A stretch of 5,257 bases of DNA, taken from positions 1 through 5,257 of the forward strand of contig JAUVUV010000186.1 of assembly GCA_030604975.1 (NCBI GenBank), given 5' to 3'. Positions 1 through 5,257 of the stretch are shown here, piece after piece. The notes beneath the pieces are model-generated. The model did not search any database. It was not told the origin of the DNA and saw only the letters and a program-made list of their open reading frames with translations. The translations under genes and the position numbers were made by a program. How positions within the stretch are numbered: position 1 is the first letter of the stretch; every line of letters starts with the position of its first letter. Source of the DNA: Candidatus Glassiibacteriota bacterium (lineage in GTDB: Bacteria > Gemmatimonadota > Glassbacteria > GWA2-58-10).

Positions 1-104
1 AACTTTCGATAGCGGCCCACCCCTTTCAGTTTCATTACAGCTGACAATATGACAAGGCGGCTGAATCTTTTGCCTGTCAAAGATCCAGTTTACCGTTTAA
101 TGAA
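1..104. other. Non-coding left edge, no supported feature
   Basis: No gene can be supported here. On the minus strand a reading frame is open from about 89 to the left edge, with an ATG at 35-33 (M-K-L-K-G-V-G-R-Y-R-K), but it has no Shine-Dalgarno sequence and is cut off after about 11 codons. On the plus strand two frames run in from the edge and stop at 42-44 and 50-52, so the end of a rightward gene is equally possible. A perfect TTGACA on the minus strand (80-75) has no -10 box at normal spacing. Confidence 0.3.
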
Positions 105-131
105 CTACCCTGCGGCAAGCCGCGGAGTATC
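105..131. repeat. Palindromic hairpin, copy A of a repeat-like pair
   Basis: The arms CTGCGG (110-115) and CCGCGG (120-125) pair around a CAAG loop with one T-G wobble. After a C-A mismatch (109/126) the stem continues with TAC (106-108) against GTA (127-129). It resembles the hairpin at 241-268 in its TACCC left edge, GC/GC stem top and A-rich loop. It looks like a REP-type intergenic palindrome. No T-run follows on either strand, so it is not a classic intrinsic terminator. The repeat identity is inferred, because only two related copies are visible. Confidence 0.5.
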
Positions 132-195
132 ACAATGATGAATTCGATCTATCTTATTCACCCCGAGGGCGAACACATCAAGACAACCCCCTGTG

Positions 196-215
196 TCCCC
201 CTTTGCTAAGGGGGA
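196..215. repeat. Perfect C-rich/G-rich hairpin repeat
   Basis: TCCCCCTT (196-203) and AAGGGGGA (208-215) are perfect inverted repeats around a TGCT loop, giving an 8-bp stem rich in G-C pairs. It lies in the non-coding DNA downstream of ispDF. From memory, short elements built around CCCCCTT and AAGGGGG are common dispersed intergenic repeats in several bacterial groups, but that match was not checked. There is no U-tract in either direction, so termination is possible but unproven. Confidence 0.55.
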
Positions 216-240
216 TTAACTACTGATTCTCCGGGGCGGA

Positions 241-268
241 TTACCCCGAAGCAAAGCTTCGAGGAATT
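241..268. repeat. Palindromic hairpin, copy B, downstream of ispDF
   Basis: CGAAGC (247-252) and GCTTCG (256-261) form a perfect 6-bp stem with an AAA loop. After a C-A mismatch (246/262) the CC at 244-245 pairs with GG at 263-264. It begins about 20 bases after the ispDF stop codon. A competing stem is CGGGG (232-236) with CCCCG (244-248), so the two folds are mutually exclusive. The layout matches copy A at 105-131 with compensating stem changes. It may act as a transcript end or stabiliser for ispDF mRNA, although no U-run follows. Confidence 0.5.
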
Positions 269-288
269 CTTTTCTAATAAACGGGCAT

Positions 289-1500
289 TCATTTTTCAGT
301 GCTTACCAGAACCACGGCCCTGGCGGCAATGCCCTCCCCGCGTCCCAGGGCACCCAAGCCTTCGTGGGTCTTCGCTTTCACGCTTACCCTTTCGATATCC
401 ACGCCGAGGATCCGGGCGATATTCTCCCTCATCTGCTCCATGTATGGAGCAAGCCTGGGTCTTTGCGCGATAACGGTAGCATCGAGATTTACAGCATGGA
501 AACCTTTCTGCTCAAGTTTTCTGACAACCCGGGTCAGCAGAACTGCGCTGTCTGCATCCTTGAAAGCCGGATCATCGTCCGGGAAATGAGAGCCGATATC
601 ACCCAGGGCAGCCGCTCCGAGAAGGGCATCGGTGATCGCGTGCAACAGGACATCCGCATCGCTGTGTCCGGCCAACCCCTTTTCGAATAGTATTTCCACC
701 CCGCCGATAACCAGCCGCCGGCCTTCGGCCAGGATGTGCACGTCGAAACCCTCGCCGATCCGCAGGGTGCCGCCCGGCTCATTTTCAGCCATTTTGTCTC
801 CTTTCAGCCGGTATTCAAGATATTCCAGGTCCGACTGTTCTGTAACCTTGATATTGCCCGCATCCGATTCCACGATACGCACTCGCTTCCCGAGCCTTTC
901 GCACAGGGAGACATCATCCGTGCCTGTGAAACTGTCGCGCATGGCCGCCTGGTGCGCCTCAAGGATCATTTTCAATGGAAAGCTCTGGGGAGTCTGGGCA
1001 AGCCAGAGGTCCCCCCGTTGGACCGTGCTTTCCACGAACCTGTCTTTTTCACGTTTGACCGTATCGCGCACACGGGCGCAGGCCACAGCAGGAGTACCCC
1101 CTGCGGCAAGCTCCAGGGTCTTGTGTACCAGATCCGGCGAAACCAGCGGCCGGGCTGCATCGTGGATAGCCACCACCTGGATCTCATCAGGATCGAGAAC
1201 TTTCAGCCCGTTATAGACAGACTCCTGGCGCGTGGCTCCACCGGGTACGGCCTGGATCAAGCCTTTCTCGCCTGGTTGAAGGCTTGAGGTGAAATCCTCC
1301 ACAGCATCCGCAGGCAGGACCACCACGATCTTTTTTATCTCCTCCAGGGATAGAAACACCTCCACGCAGTGCCGCAGGATACTCTTGCCGCCAACCTCGA
1401 TAAACTGCTTCCTGACCGGCCCGGCCATGCGGCTCCCGCTGCCGCCAGCGGCAATGACTGCCGCGCAGTGAGTGGTTTCCTTATCCGTGGAAGTATTCAT
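289..1500 (-). CDS. ispDF: Bifunctional IspD/IspF enzyme (MEP isoprenoid pathway)
   Basis: This 403-residue cytosolic protein carries two enzymes of the MEP pathway to IPP and DMAPP. The N-terminal half (about 11-232) is IspD, which joins CTP to 2-C-methyl-D-erythritol 4-phosphate. It has the nucleotide loop AAGGSGSRM (17-25), K31, HDAARP (113-118), R162 before TPQ, and K218 in NIKVT, matching the known catalytic residues R20, K27, D106, R157 and K213 of E. coli IspD. The C-terminal half (about 246-403) is IspF, which makes the 2,4-cyclodiphosphate. Zinc ligands are D253 and H255 (GFDVH) and H287, with HSD at 279-281 and GRGEGIA at 387-393. The two halves are joined by a short linker (231-245). 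IspE, the enzyme acting between them, is not in this window. The start places IspD about ten residues in, as expected, but no clear Shine-Dalgarno precedes it. An internal ribosome binding site lies in the linker. Both active sites look intact. Confidence 0.96.
   Translation of the reverse strand: MNTSTDKETTHCAAVIAAGGSGSRMAGPVRKQFIEVGGKSILRHCVEVFLSLEEIKKIVVVLPADAVEDFTSSLQPGEKGLIQAVPGGATRQESVYNGLKVLDPDEIQVVAIHDAARPLVSPDLVHKTLELAAGGTPAVACARVRDTVKREKDRFVESTVQRGDLWLAQTPQSFPLKMILEAHQAAMRDSFTGTDDVSLCERLGKRVRIVESDAGNIKVTEQSDLEYLEYRLKGDKMAENEPGGTLRIGEGFDVHILAEGRRLVIGGVEILFEKGLAGHSDADVLLHAITDALLGAAALGDIGSHFPDDDPAFKDADSAVLLTRVVRKLEQKGFHAVNLDATVIAQRPRLAPYMEQMRENIARILGVDIERVSVKAKTHEGLGALGRGEGIAARAVVLVSTEK
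790..804 (-). promoter_or_regulatory. Internal Shine-Dalgarno and ATG for a free IspF
   Basis: Inside ispDF, at the junction of its two domains, the minus strand reads AAAGGAG (804-798), five bases, then an in-frame ATG (792-790, Met237). This is a better ribosome binding site than those at the annotated gene starts here. Starting there would give a 167-residue protein in which the IspF fold begins after about ten residues, close to the usual length of stand-alone IspF (about 160). It is either a relic of separate ispD and ispF genes or a working second start. The sequence is seen directly; use by ribosomes is inferred. Confidence 0.6.
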
Positions 1501-1560
1501 TGATCTGATGTTTAATCTGAATCGATTTTTACAGAATCTTAAAGTAAAAAATCCTCAATT

Positions 1561-1617
1561 ATTATACAATAACCTGTAGAAGCACAGTATACCGCGCCTC
1601 TACCATCAACTTGCCAA
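1561..1617 (-). promoter_or_regulatory. Possible ispDF promoter
   Basis: In the AT-rich spacer between radA and ispDF the minus strand carries a perfect TATAAT (1566-1561), about 60 bases before the ispDF ATG. A second -10-like box, TATACT, lies at 1591-1586, with a -35-like TTGGCA at 1617-1612. The TATAAT has no good -35 box 16-18 bases upstream, and the TTGGCA/TATACT pair has a long 20-base spacer. Neither is a textbook sigma-70 promoter. The 152-bp gap after radA makes a separate ispDF promoter plausible. Confidence 0.3.
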
Positions 1618-1621
1618 GTCG
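1607..1621. promoter_or_regulatory. Operator-like dyad in the radA-ispDF spacer
   Basis: CAACTTG-C-CAAGTCG is an imperfect 15-base dyad with a perfect 11-base core, ACTTGCCAAGT. It overlaps the possible -35 box TTGGCA (1617-1612) upstream of ispDF, a position suited to a repressor site. With a one-base centre it would not fold well as an RNA hairpin. One dyad of this size can arise by chance, so this is only a candidate. Confidence 0.2.
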
Positions 1622-1652
1622 GCTCGAGTAGAAGGACTTAATCAAAACAGTT

Positions 1653-3056
1653 TCAAACATCCGTCGCCTTTTCGGATACCGCACAGGCAACGGCTTGGGC
1701 AAGGCGTTCGCAGAAAGTGATTTTAAGGCCTTTGGGGCGGATTTCCTTTTCCAGGGCCACCTGCGGACACACAATTCGCTGGAAACCGAACTTTGCGGAC
1801 TCTTTCAGGCGGGCCTCCAGGTGGCTCACCGAGCGGAGTTCGCCGCTCAGGCCAACCTCTCCTACGAAAACTGTGCCGGGATCGAGGACTTTTTCTTTCA
1901 GAGAGGAGAAAATCCCGAGGCAGATTCCCAGATCGGCTGCCGGTTCGTAAACCCGAAGTCCTCCGGCCAGGTTGACAAAAACGTCATGGGAGGACAGCGG
2001 CAGGCCCAGACGTTTTTCAAGGATCGCGAGCATAATGGCCAGCCTCTTGCTGTCGTAGCCAGTGCTCACCCGCTGGGCTGTGCCGTAACCGGTGGGCGAA
2101 ACCAGGGCCTGGACTTCAACCAGAAGAGTTCGCGTGCCCTCCATTGTGCAGATTACAGCCGTGCCCGGCGAGTCCATGGCACGCCCGGCGAGGAAATATC
2201 CCGAAAGATCGCTGACTTCGCGCAGGCCGTCACCTCTCATCTGGAACAGCCCGATTTCATTGGTGGAACCGAACCGGTTTTTCACTACCCGAAGGATACG
2301 GTGCGTGTGGTTGCCGTCTCCCTCGAAATAGAGCACGGTATCCACCATGTGTTCGAGAATGCGAGGGCCGGCAAGGGAACCATCCTTGGTCACGTGGCCT
2401 ACCAGAATCACGGTTAACCCGCCAGTTTTGGCAAGGCGAAGAAAGCCGGCGCTTGATTCTCTCACCTGGGCGATACTGCCGGGAACCGCATCCAGCGCGG
2501 AGACGTAAACGGTCTGGATTGAATCGACTATCAACAGATCGGGGTTCTGCTGCAGGACAACCTGCTCCACAGACTCGAAACAGGTTTCGGTCAAAAGGTG
2601 TAGCCTGTCTGCACCGTCAATTGCCAGCCTGGCCGCGCGCATCCCGATCTGAGAAGCGCTTTCCTCTCCGGAGAGATAGAGCACGTTTGTACCGGCTTTG
2701 ACGATACTTCCCGCCAGTTGAAGCATCAGCGTACTCTTGCCTATCCCCGGGTCTCCGCCGAGCAGGAGTATCGAACCAGGCACGAGCCCACCGCCGAGGA
2801 TGTTGTCCAACTCTCCAATACCGGTTTTCAGCCGTTCCAGCCCTTCGGCACTTTCAGCCACAGAACTCAAAAGGACAGTTTCCGGACTATCTTTCGTAGC
2901 CGGGATTCGATGCGGCATGGCAGTGGAGGAGGCGGAAGGGAAAATTATTTTCTTCACCACGCTGTCCCAGGTTCCGCAGACCGCGCATCTGCCGACCCAT
3001 TTCGGGAATGAGGCTCCGCAATTAGTGCACTCGTATCTGATTTTGGGGTTGCTCAT
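1653..3056 (-). CDS. radA: DNA repair protein RadA (Sms)
   Basis: This is a full-length 467-residue RadA/Sms (E. coli RadA is 460). It is a cytosolic RecA-like ATPase and DnaB-type helicase that helps process recombination intermediates. A C4 zinc finger comes first (C10, C13, C24, C27). The ATPase core follows, with Walker A GGDPGIGKST (100-109), Walker B LLIVDS (174-179) and the RadA signature KNRFG (259-263). The C-terminal Lon-like domain has DVFVNLAGG (358-366) and GEVGLSGELRSV (399-410); in this family it acts as a DNA-binding scaffold, not a protease. The start is supported by the short lead to the zinc finger, which matches the family. However, there is no Shine-Dalgarno, and a terminator hairpin ends just 13 bases before the ATG. 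The mla genes lie upstream and ispDF follows after 152 bp. Confidence 0.97.
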   Translation of the reverse strand: MSNPKIRYECTNCGASFPKWVGRCAVCGTWDSVVKKIIFPSASSTAMPHRIPATKDSPETVLLSSVAESAEGLERLKTGIGELDNILGGGLVPGSILLLGGDPGIGKSTLMLQLAGSIVKAGTNVLYLSGEESASQIGMRAARLAIDGADRLHLLTETCFESVEQVVLQQNPDLLIVDSIQTVYVSALDAVPGSIAQVRESSAGFLRLAKTGGLTVILVGHVTKDGSLAGPRILEHMVDTVLYFEGDGNHTHRILRVVKNRFGSTNEIGLFQMRGDGLREVSDLSGYFLAGRAMDSPGTAVICTMEGTRTLLVEVQALVSPTGYGTAQRVSTGYDSKRLAIMLAILEKRLGLPLSSHDVFVNLAGGLRVYEPAADLGICLGIFSSLKEKVLDPGTVFVGEVGLSGELRSVSHLEARLKESAKFGFQRIVCPQVALEKEIRPKGLKITFCERLAQAVACAVSEKATDV

Positions 3057-3064
3057 GCTTAATT

Positions 3065-3089
3065 AAAAAGGGCGAGGCAGGCCTCGCCC
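3065..3089 (-). terminator. Intrinsic terminator after the mla genes
   Basis: On the minus strand GGGCGAGGC (3089-3081) pairs perfectly with GCCTCGCCC (3078-3070), realistically as an 8-bp stem with a four-base loop, followed directly by TTTTT (3069-3065). This is a classic rho-independent terminator for the leftward mlaE-mlaF-mlaD transcript, about 100 bases after the mlaD stop. It ends eight bases before the radA ATG, so radA must be served by read-through or by a promoter very near. The stem, flanked by GTAGGG, resembles dispersed GGGCGAGGC-type intergenic repeats (from memory, unchecked). There is no T-run on the plus strand. Confidence 0.8.
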
Positions 3090-3122
3090 CTACAAAAATT
3101 GGAGCAATTATGTATTTGCCAT

Positions 3123-3140
3123 AAACTGCAGGAGCAGTTT
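3123..3140. repeat. Perfect hairpin in the mlaD-radA spacer
   Basis: AAACTGC (3123-3129) and GCAGTTT (3134-3140) pair perfectly around an AGGA loop. The hairpin sits in the 3' untranslated stretch of the mla transcript, between the mlaD stop and the terminator at 3089-3065. There is no proper U-run, so it is probably not the main terminator. It could protect the mRNA 3' end or be a repeat. A short perfect dyad, CAATT-A-AATTG (3164-3174), lies nearby. Confidence 0.4.
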
Positions 3141-3185
3141 GCTAGCCAAGCCTACAATACTACCAATTAAATTGTTTGCTTAAAA

Positions 3186-4061
3186 TCAAAAAACATTGAG
3201 CTTGATATACTTATCCGGGTGTTCCCTGATTTCGCGGATCAGGTTGCGCGCCTCGAGAGCTGTCTGGCGCAGTTCCTCGTAGAGTTTCTCGTCTTTGAGC
3301 AGCCTTCCGAGCGCACCCCGGCCGGATTCTATATCGACCAGAAGGGTATCCAGGCGCATTGAGATGTCTTCCAGGCCTGCAATTGCCTGCTGCACACTCT
3401 GTGCGTTGTCCTCTACCACGGAGCGGAAACCAAGTGCGGCAGAGTCGAGCGAGGTCATGGTCTCCTCGAGCAGGCTGCCGTAATGGTCAAATCGCGAACT
3501 GAAATCCCGGGTATTAGCTGTGAATTCCTCAATATTTTCCAGTGTCTGCGCAAACGAGCTTTTGGCGCCGAGCATGGTGTCGAGTCTGGCGATCAGTTTC
3601 CGGGCGTCCTCCAGCACGAAGATTGTCTTTTCGACCACAGTCACCCCGTGTTTGATCAGATCGCGCAGGCCCGGGGCAAGCTCGCCTTCCAGGCTGACGC
3701 CCGACTCAGCCGGCGGTCCGTCCTGGATTCGCAGCTGAAGGTATGCCTCGCCGAAAACGTCGGAAGCGTCAATCACCGCAACCGTATTCTCGGTCACCTC
3801 GACTCGCTGTTCAACGAAAAAGCGGACGACCGCTTCCCGGCCCTCCAGGCCGATCCACTGCACCCGGCCCACCGGCACGCCAGCCACTGTTACATCATCG
3901 CCTACCATTAAAAGGCCTACCTGTTCGAAACGGGCCGAGTAAAAATTCTTGTTTCTCCGGGCCACAAATCCCTGAAGGTAAAATACGGTCCAGAGGACTG
4001 CCAGAAAGGCTGCGAAAACGACTACCCCGACAATAGTGGCTTCCTTGCGGCTGTTCCCCAT
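3186..4061 (-). CDS. mlaD: MlaD-like MCE-domain lipid-binding protein
   Basis: This 291-residue protein is the periplasmic lipid-binding subunit of an MCE-type ABC transporter. The family forms a hexameric ring on MlaE and passes phospholipid through its pore. One N-terminal membrane helix spans about 9-32, with the rest outside the inner membrane. A single MCE domain covers about 38-113, with RFEQVGLLMVGDDVTVAGVPVGRV (split here as 44-54 and 55-67) and the pore-loop region DVFGEAYLQL (101-110). A long, probably coiled-coil region follows (about 130-255), then a LGRLLKDEKLYEEL segment and a HPDKYIKLNVF end that resembles C-terminal tails of long MlaD homologues. It is much longer than E. coli MlaD (183). 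The start is preceded by GGAG (4075-4072) at a ten-base spacing; that GGAG can pair with CTCC (4067-4064) close to the ATG. The gap to mlaF is 26 bp. No lipoprotein box is seen. Confidence 0.9.
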   Translation of the reverse strand: MGNSRKEATIVGVVVFAAFLAVLWTVFYLQGFVARRNKNFYSARFEQVGLLMVGDDVTVAGVPVGRVQWIGLEGREAVVRFFVEQRVEVTENTVAVIDASDVFGEAYLQLRIQDGPPAESGVSLEGELAPGLRDLIKHGVTVVEKTIFVLEDARKLIARLDTMLGAKSSFAQTLENIEEFTANTRDFSSRFDHYGSLLEETMTSLDSAALGFRSVVEDNAQSVQQAIAGLEDISMRLDTLLVDIESGRGALGRLLKDEKLYEELRQTALEARNLIREIREHPDKYIKLNVF

Positions 4062-4087
4062 GAGGAGACGACTCCGTTGAAGTTAAA

Positions 4088-4849
4088 TCAAGTGTGAACC
4101 CTGTATGGGCCTTCCGCACTGCCCTCCAGGAATTGCCTTACGTATGGATTGTCTGTGCTTTTCACCTCACCCGCGGTTCCGCTGAAAATGATCCGCCCGT
4201 CCACAAGCAGCGAGATCAGGGTGCCCAGTTTCAGCGCGTTGCTGACATCATGTGTGACAACCACACTTGTCACCCCGAATTGTCTCCGTGTATCAAGGAT
4301 CAGGTTTTTTATTGCATCGGCGGTGATCGGATCAATGCCGGTGGTCGGCTCATCGTAGAGAACCAGTTCCGGATCCATCGCAATCGCCCGTGCCAGACCC
4401 ACCCGCTTGCGCATGCCTCCCGAGAGTTCTGCCGGCATCTTCTCTTCGACTCCCGACAGGCCCACTGCAGCGAGCTTCGCTCTTACTACCTCACGGATTT
4501 CACCCTCGCTCATACGAGTGTGCTTGCGCAGGCCCAGGGAGACATTCTCAGCCACAGTCATGGAGTCGAACAGTGCAGCCCCCTGGAAAAGCATGCCTAT
4601 CCGCCTGCGCACCTGTTGAAGTTCTGCATGTTTGAGTGTATCGAGCCGGCGGCCGTCGAAATAGACCTCGCCCCTGTCCGGGGCCATCAAGCCGATCATG
4701 TGTTTGAGTATCACGCTTTTTCCCGCCCCGCTGCGCCCCATGATCACCAGCGTTTCCCCTCTGGGCACTGAGAGGTTCAGGCCGGCCAGAACCTGCTCAT
4801 CACCGAAACGCTTGTAAATATTTGTGAGTTGGACGATCGAATCATTCAT
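4088..4849 (-). CDS. mlaF: MlaF-like ABC transporter ATPase
   Basis: This 253-residue cytosolic ATPase powers lipid movement by the MlaE/MlaD complex. All ABC motifs are present: Walker A GRSGAGKS (38-45), Q-loop Q89, signature LSGGMRKR (142-149), Walker B LVLYDEP (162-168), D-loop GIDP (171-174) and switch H200. The GRSGAGKSV loop, LFQGAALFDSMTV and the SGGM(R/K)KRV signature are typical of the MlaF/Ttg2A/Mkl group, not of general importers. Length fits the family (E. coli MlaF is 269). The ATG lies four bases after the mlaE stop and no Shine-Dalgarno is evident, so translation is probably coupled to mlaE. Confidence 0.96.
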   Translation of the reverse strand: MNDSIVQLTNIYKRFGDEQVLAGLNLSVPRGETLVIMGRSGAGKSVILKHMIGLMAPDRGEVYFDGRRLDTLKHAELQQVRRRIGMLFQGAALFDSMTVAENVSLGLRKHTRMSEGEIREVVRAKLAAVGLSGVEEKMPAELSGGMRKRVGLARAIAMDPELVLYDEPTTGIDPITADAIKNLILDTRRQFGVTSVVVTHDVSNALKLGTLISLLVDGRIIFSGTAGEVKSTDNPYVRQFLEGSAEGPYRVHT

Positions 4850-4853
4850 TTTA

Positions 4854-5257
4854 TTATACTGCCGGGAAAAGCAGCATCGCCAGAAAGTAATCGAACACGA
4901 GAATCAACAGGCAGTTGGTGACCACGCTATTGGTGGTCGCCCGGCCCACGCCCACTGCTCCCTTCGAGGTGCAGAAACCATAATAGCAGCCCACCATGGA
5001 GATTGTGCCGCCGAAAACGAACGATTTGAGCAGGCCGCTGTAGACATCGAACGGGTAAACGAACTGGCGCATACCCTGGAAAAACACCTGGCTCGACATG
5101 TCGAGGTAGATCAGGCTCACCAAATATGCCCCGGAAAGGGCGACCACGCAGCCGAAAGTGACGATAACTGGCATCATCACCAGCCCGGCAAAAATCCTGG
5201 GAAGCAGGAGGTAACGCACCGGATCGATAGCCATGGTCTCCAAGGCGTCGATCTGCT
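4854..5257 (-). CDS. mlaE: MlaE-like permease, C-terminal half (cut by window edge)
   Basis: The last 133 residues of an MlaE/YrbE permease are visible; the N-terminal half lies past the right edge. MlaE is the membrane subunit of the MCE lipid transporter, holding MlaD on its periplasmic side and MlaF in the cytoplasm. The visible part opens with QIDALETMAIDPVRYLLLPR, the family's conserved cytoplasmic segment, then shows hydrophobic stretches consistent with three membrane helices and the conserved GAVGVGRATTNSVV run shortly before the end. The frame is open to the edge, so the true start is outside; a TTG at 5243-5241 is an internal Leu codon of that motif. It sits four bases upstream of mlaF. 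Confidence 0.95.
   Translation of the reverse strand, partial: QIDALETMAIDPVRYLLLPRIFAGLVMMPVIVTFGCVVALSGAYLVSLIYLDMSSQVFFQGMRQFVYPFDVYSGLLKSFVFGGTISMVGCYYGFCTSKGAVGVGRATTNSVVTNCLLILVFDYFLAMLLFPAV

Noticed and set aside
52..80. TTGACA -35 box on the minus strand at 80-75
   Set aside because: The position 17 bases on reads CCTTGT, and the nearest -10-like box (CATATT, 51-46) is 23 bases away, too far for a sigma-70 promoter.
1..89. Possible minus-strand gene start at 35 or a gene end on the plus strand
   Set aside because: Too little sequence, no ribosome binding site, and both directions are equally possible.
105..268. CRISPR array from the clustered hairpins after ispDF
   Set aside because: The repeats are not identical, spacing is irregular, and only two related copies exist.
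632..1287. Plus-strand open frames of 183-194 codons opposite ispDF
   Set aside because: They lie wholly antisense to a clear IspD domain with all catalytic residues, and their translations show no recognisable family features.
289..1500. IspD-IspF fusion as a sequencing artefact
   Set aside because: The frame is continuous, both domains are complete, and IspDF fusions are well known in several bacterial groups.
1562..1774. Minus-strand 70-codon frame overlapping the end of radA
   Set aside because: It is out of frame with RadA, has no good start signal, and most of it is RadA coding sequence or AT-rich spacer.
1695..2417. Plus-strand 240-codon open frame opposite radA
   Set aside because: It is a shadow of the RadA coding strand; the RadA motifs on the minus strand explain this DNA fully.
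4094..4771. Plus-strand 225-codon open frame opposite mlaF
   Set aside because: It is antisense to a complete ABC ATPase with every motif in place.

Overview
All five genes in this window lie on the minus strand. Read in their own direction (right to left) they are the C-terminal half of an MlaE-type permease, an MlaF-type ATPase, an MlaD-type MCE protein, the DNA repair ATPase RadA/Sms, and a fused IspD-IspF enzyme. The MlaFED set implies a diderm (Gram-negative-type) cell, and IspDF implies isoprenoid synthesis by the MEP pathway. Coding DNA is moderately GC-rich and the intergenic DNA is AT-rich with hairpin repeats. The exact lineage cannot be read from the window. An uncultured member of the FCB-like or deltaproteobacterial-like phyla is a guess from the IspDF fusion, the long MlaD tail and the style of intergenic repeats.

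Layout: 1-288 is non-coding DNA downstream of ispDF, carrying several palindromic repeat-like hairpins. 289-1500 is ispDF. 1501-1652 is a spacer with a possible promoter. 1653-3056 is radA. 3057-3185 is a spacer with two hairpins, one of them a convincing intrinsic terminator for the mla genes that ends only a few bases before the radA start codon. 3186-4061 is mlaD, 4088-4849 is mlaF, and 4854-5257 is mlaE, which runs off the right edge.

The three mla genes are tightly packed (4 and 26 bp gaps) and would make one inner-membrane ABC lipid transporter: MlaE permease, MlaF ATPase, and MlaD periplasmic lipid-binding hexamer. No mlaB or mlaC is visible. RadA and IspDF have unrelated jobs, but the radA-then-ispD-ispF order recalls the radA-disA-yacL-ispD-ispF order of Firmicutes.

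I see no clear unknown system here; the genes are recognisable housekeeping families. The most interesting signals are an excellent ribosome binding site and ATG inside the ispD-ispF linker, which could yield free IspF; two related hairpins at 105-131 and 241-268 whose stems differ by paired changes; and the terminator that abuts the radA start codon.
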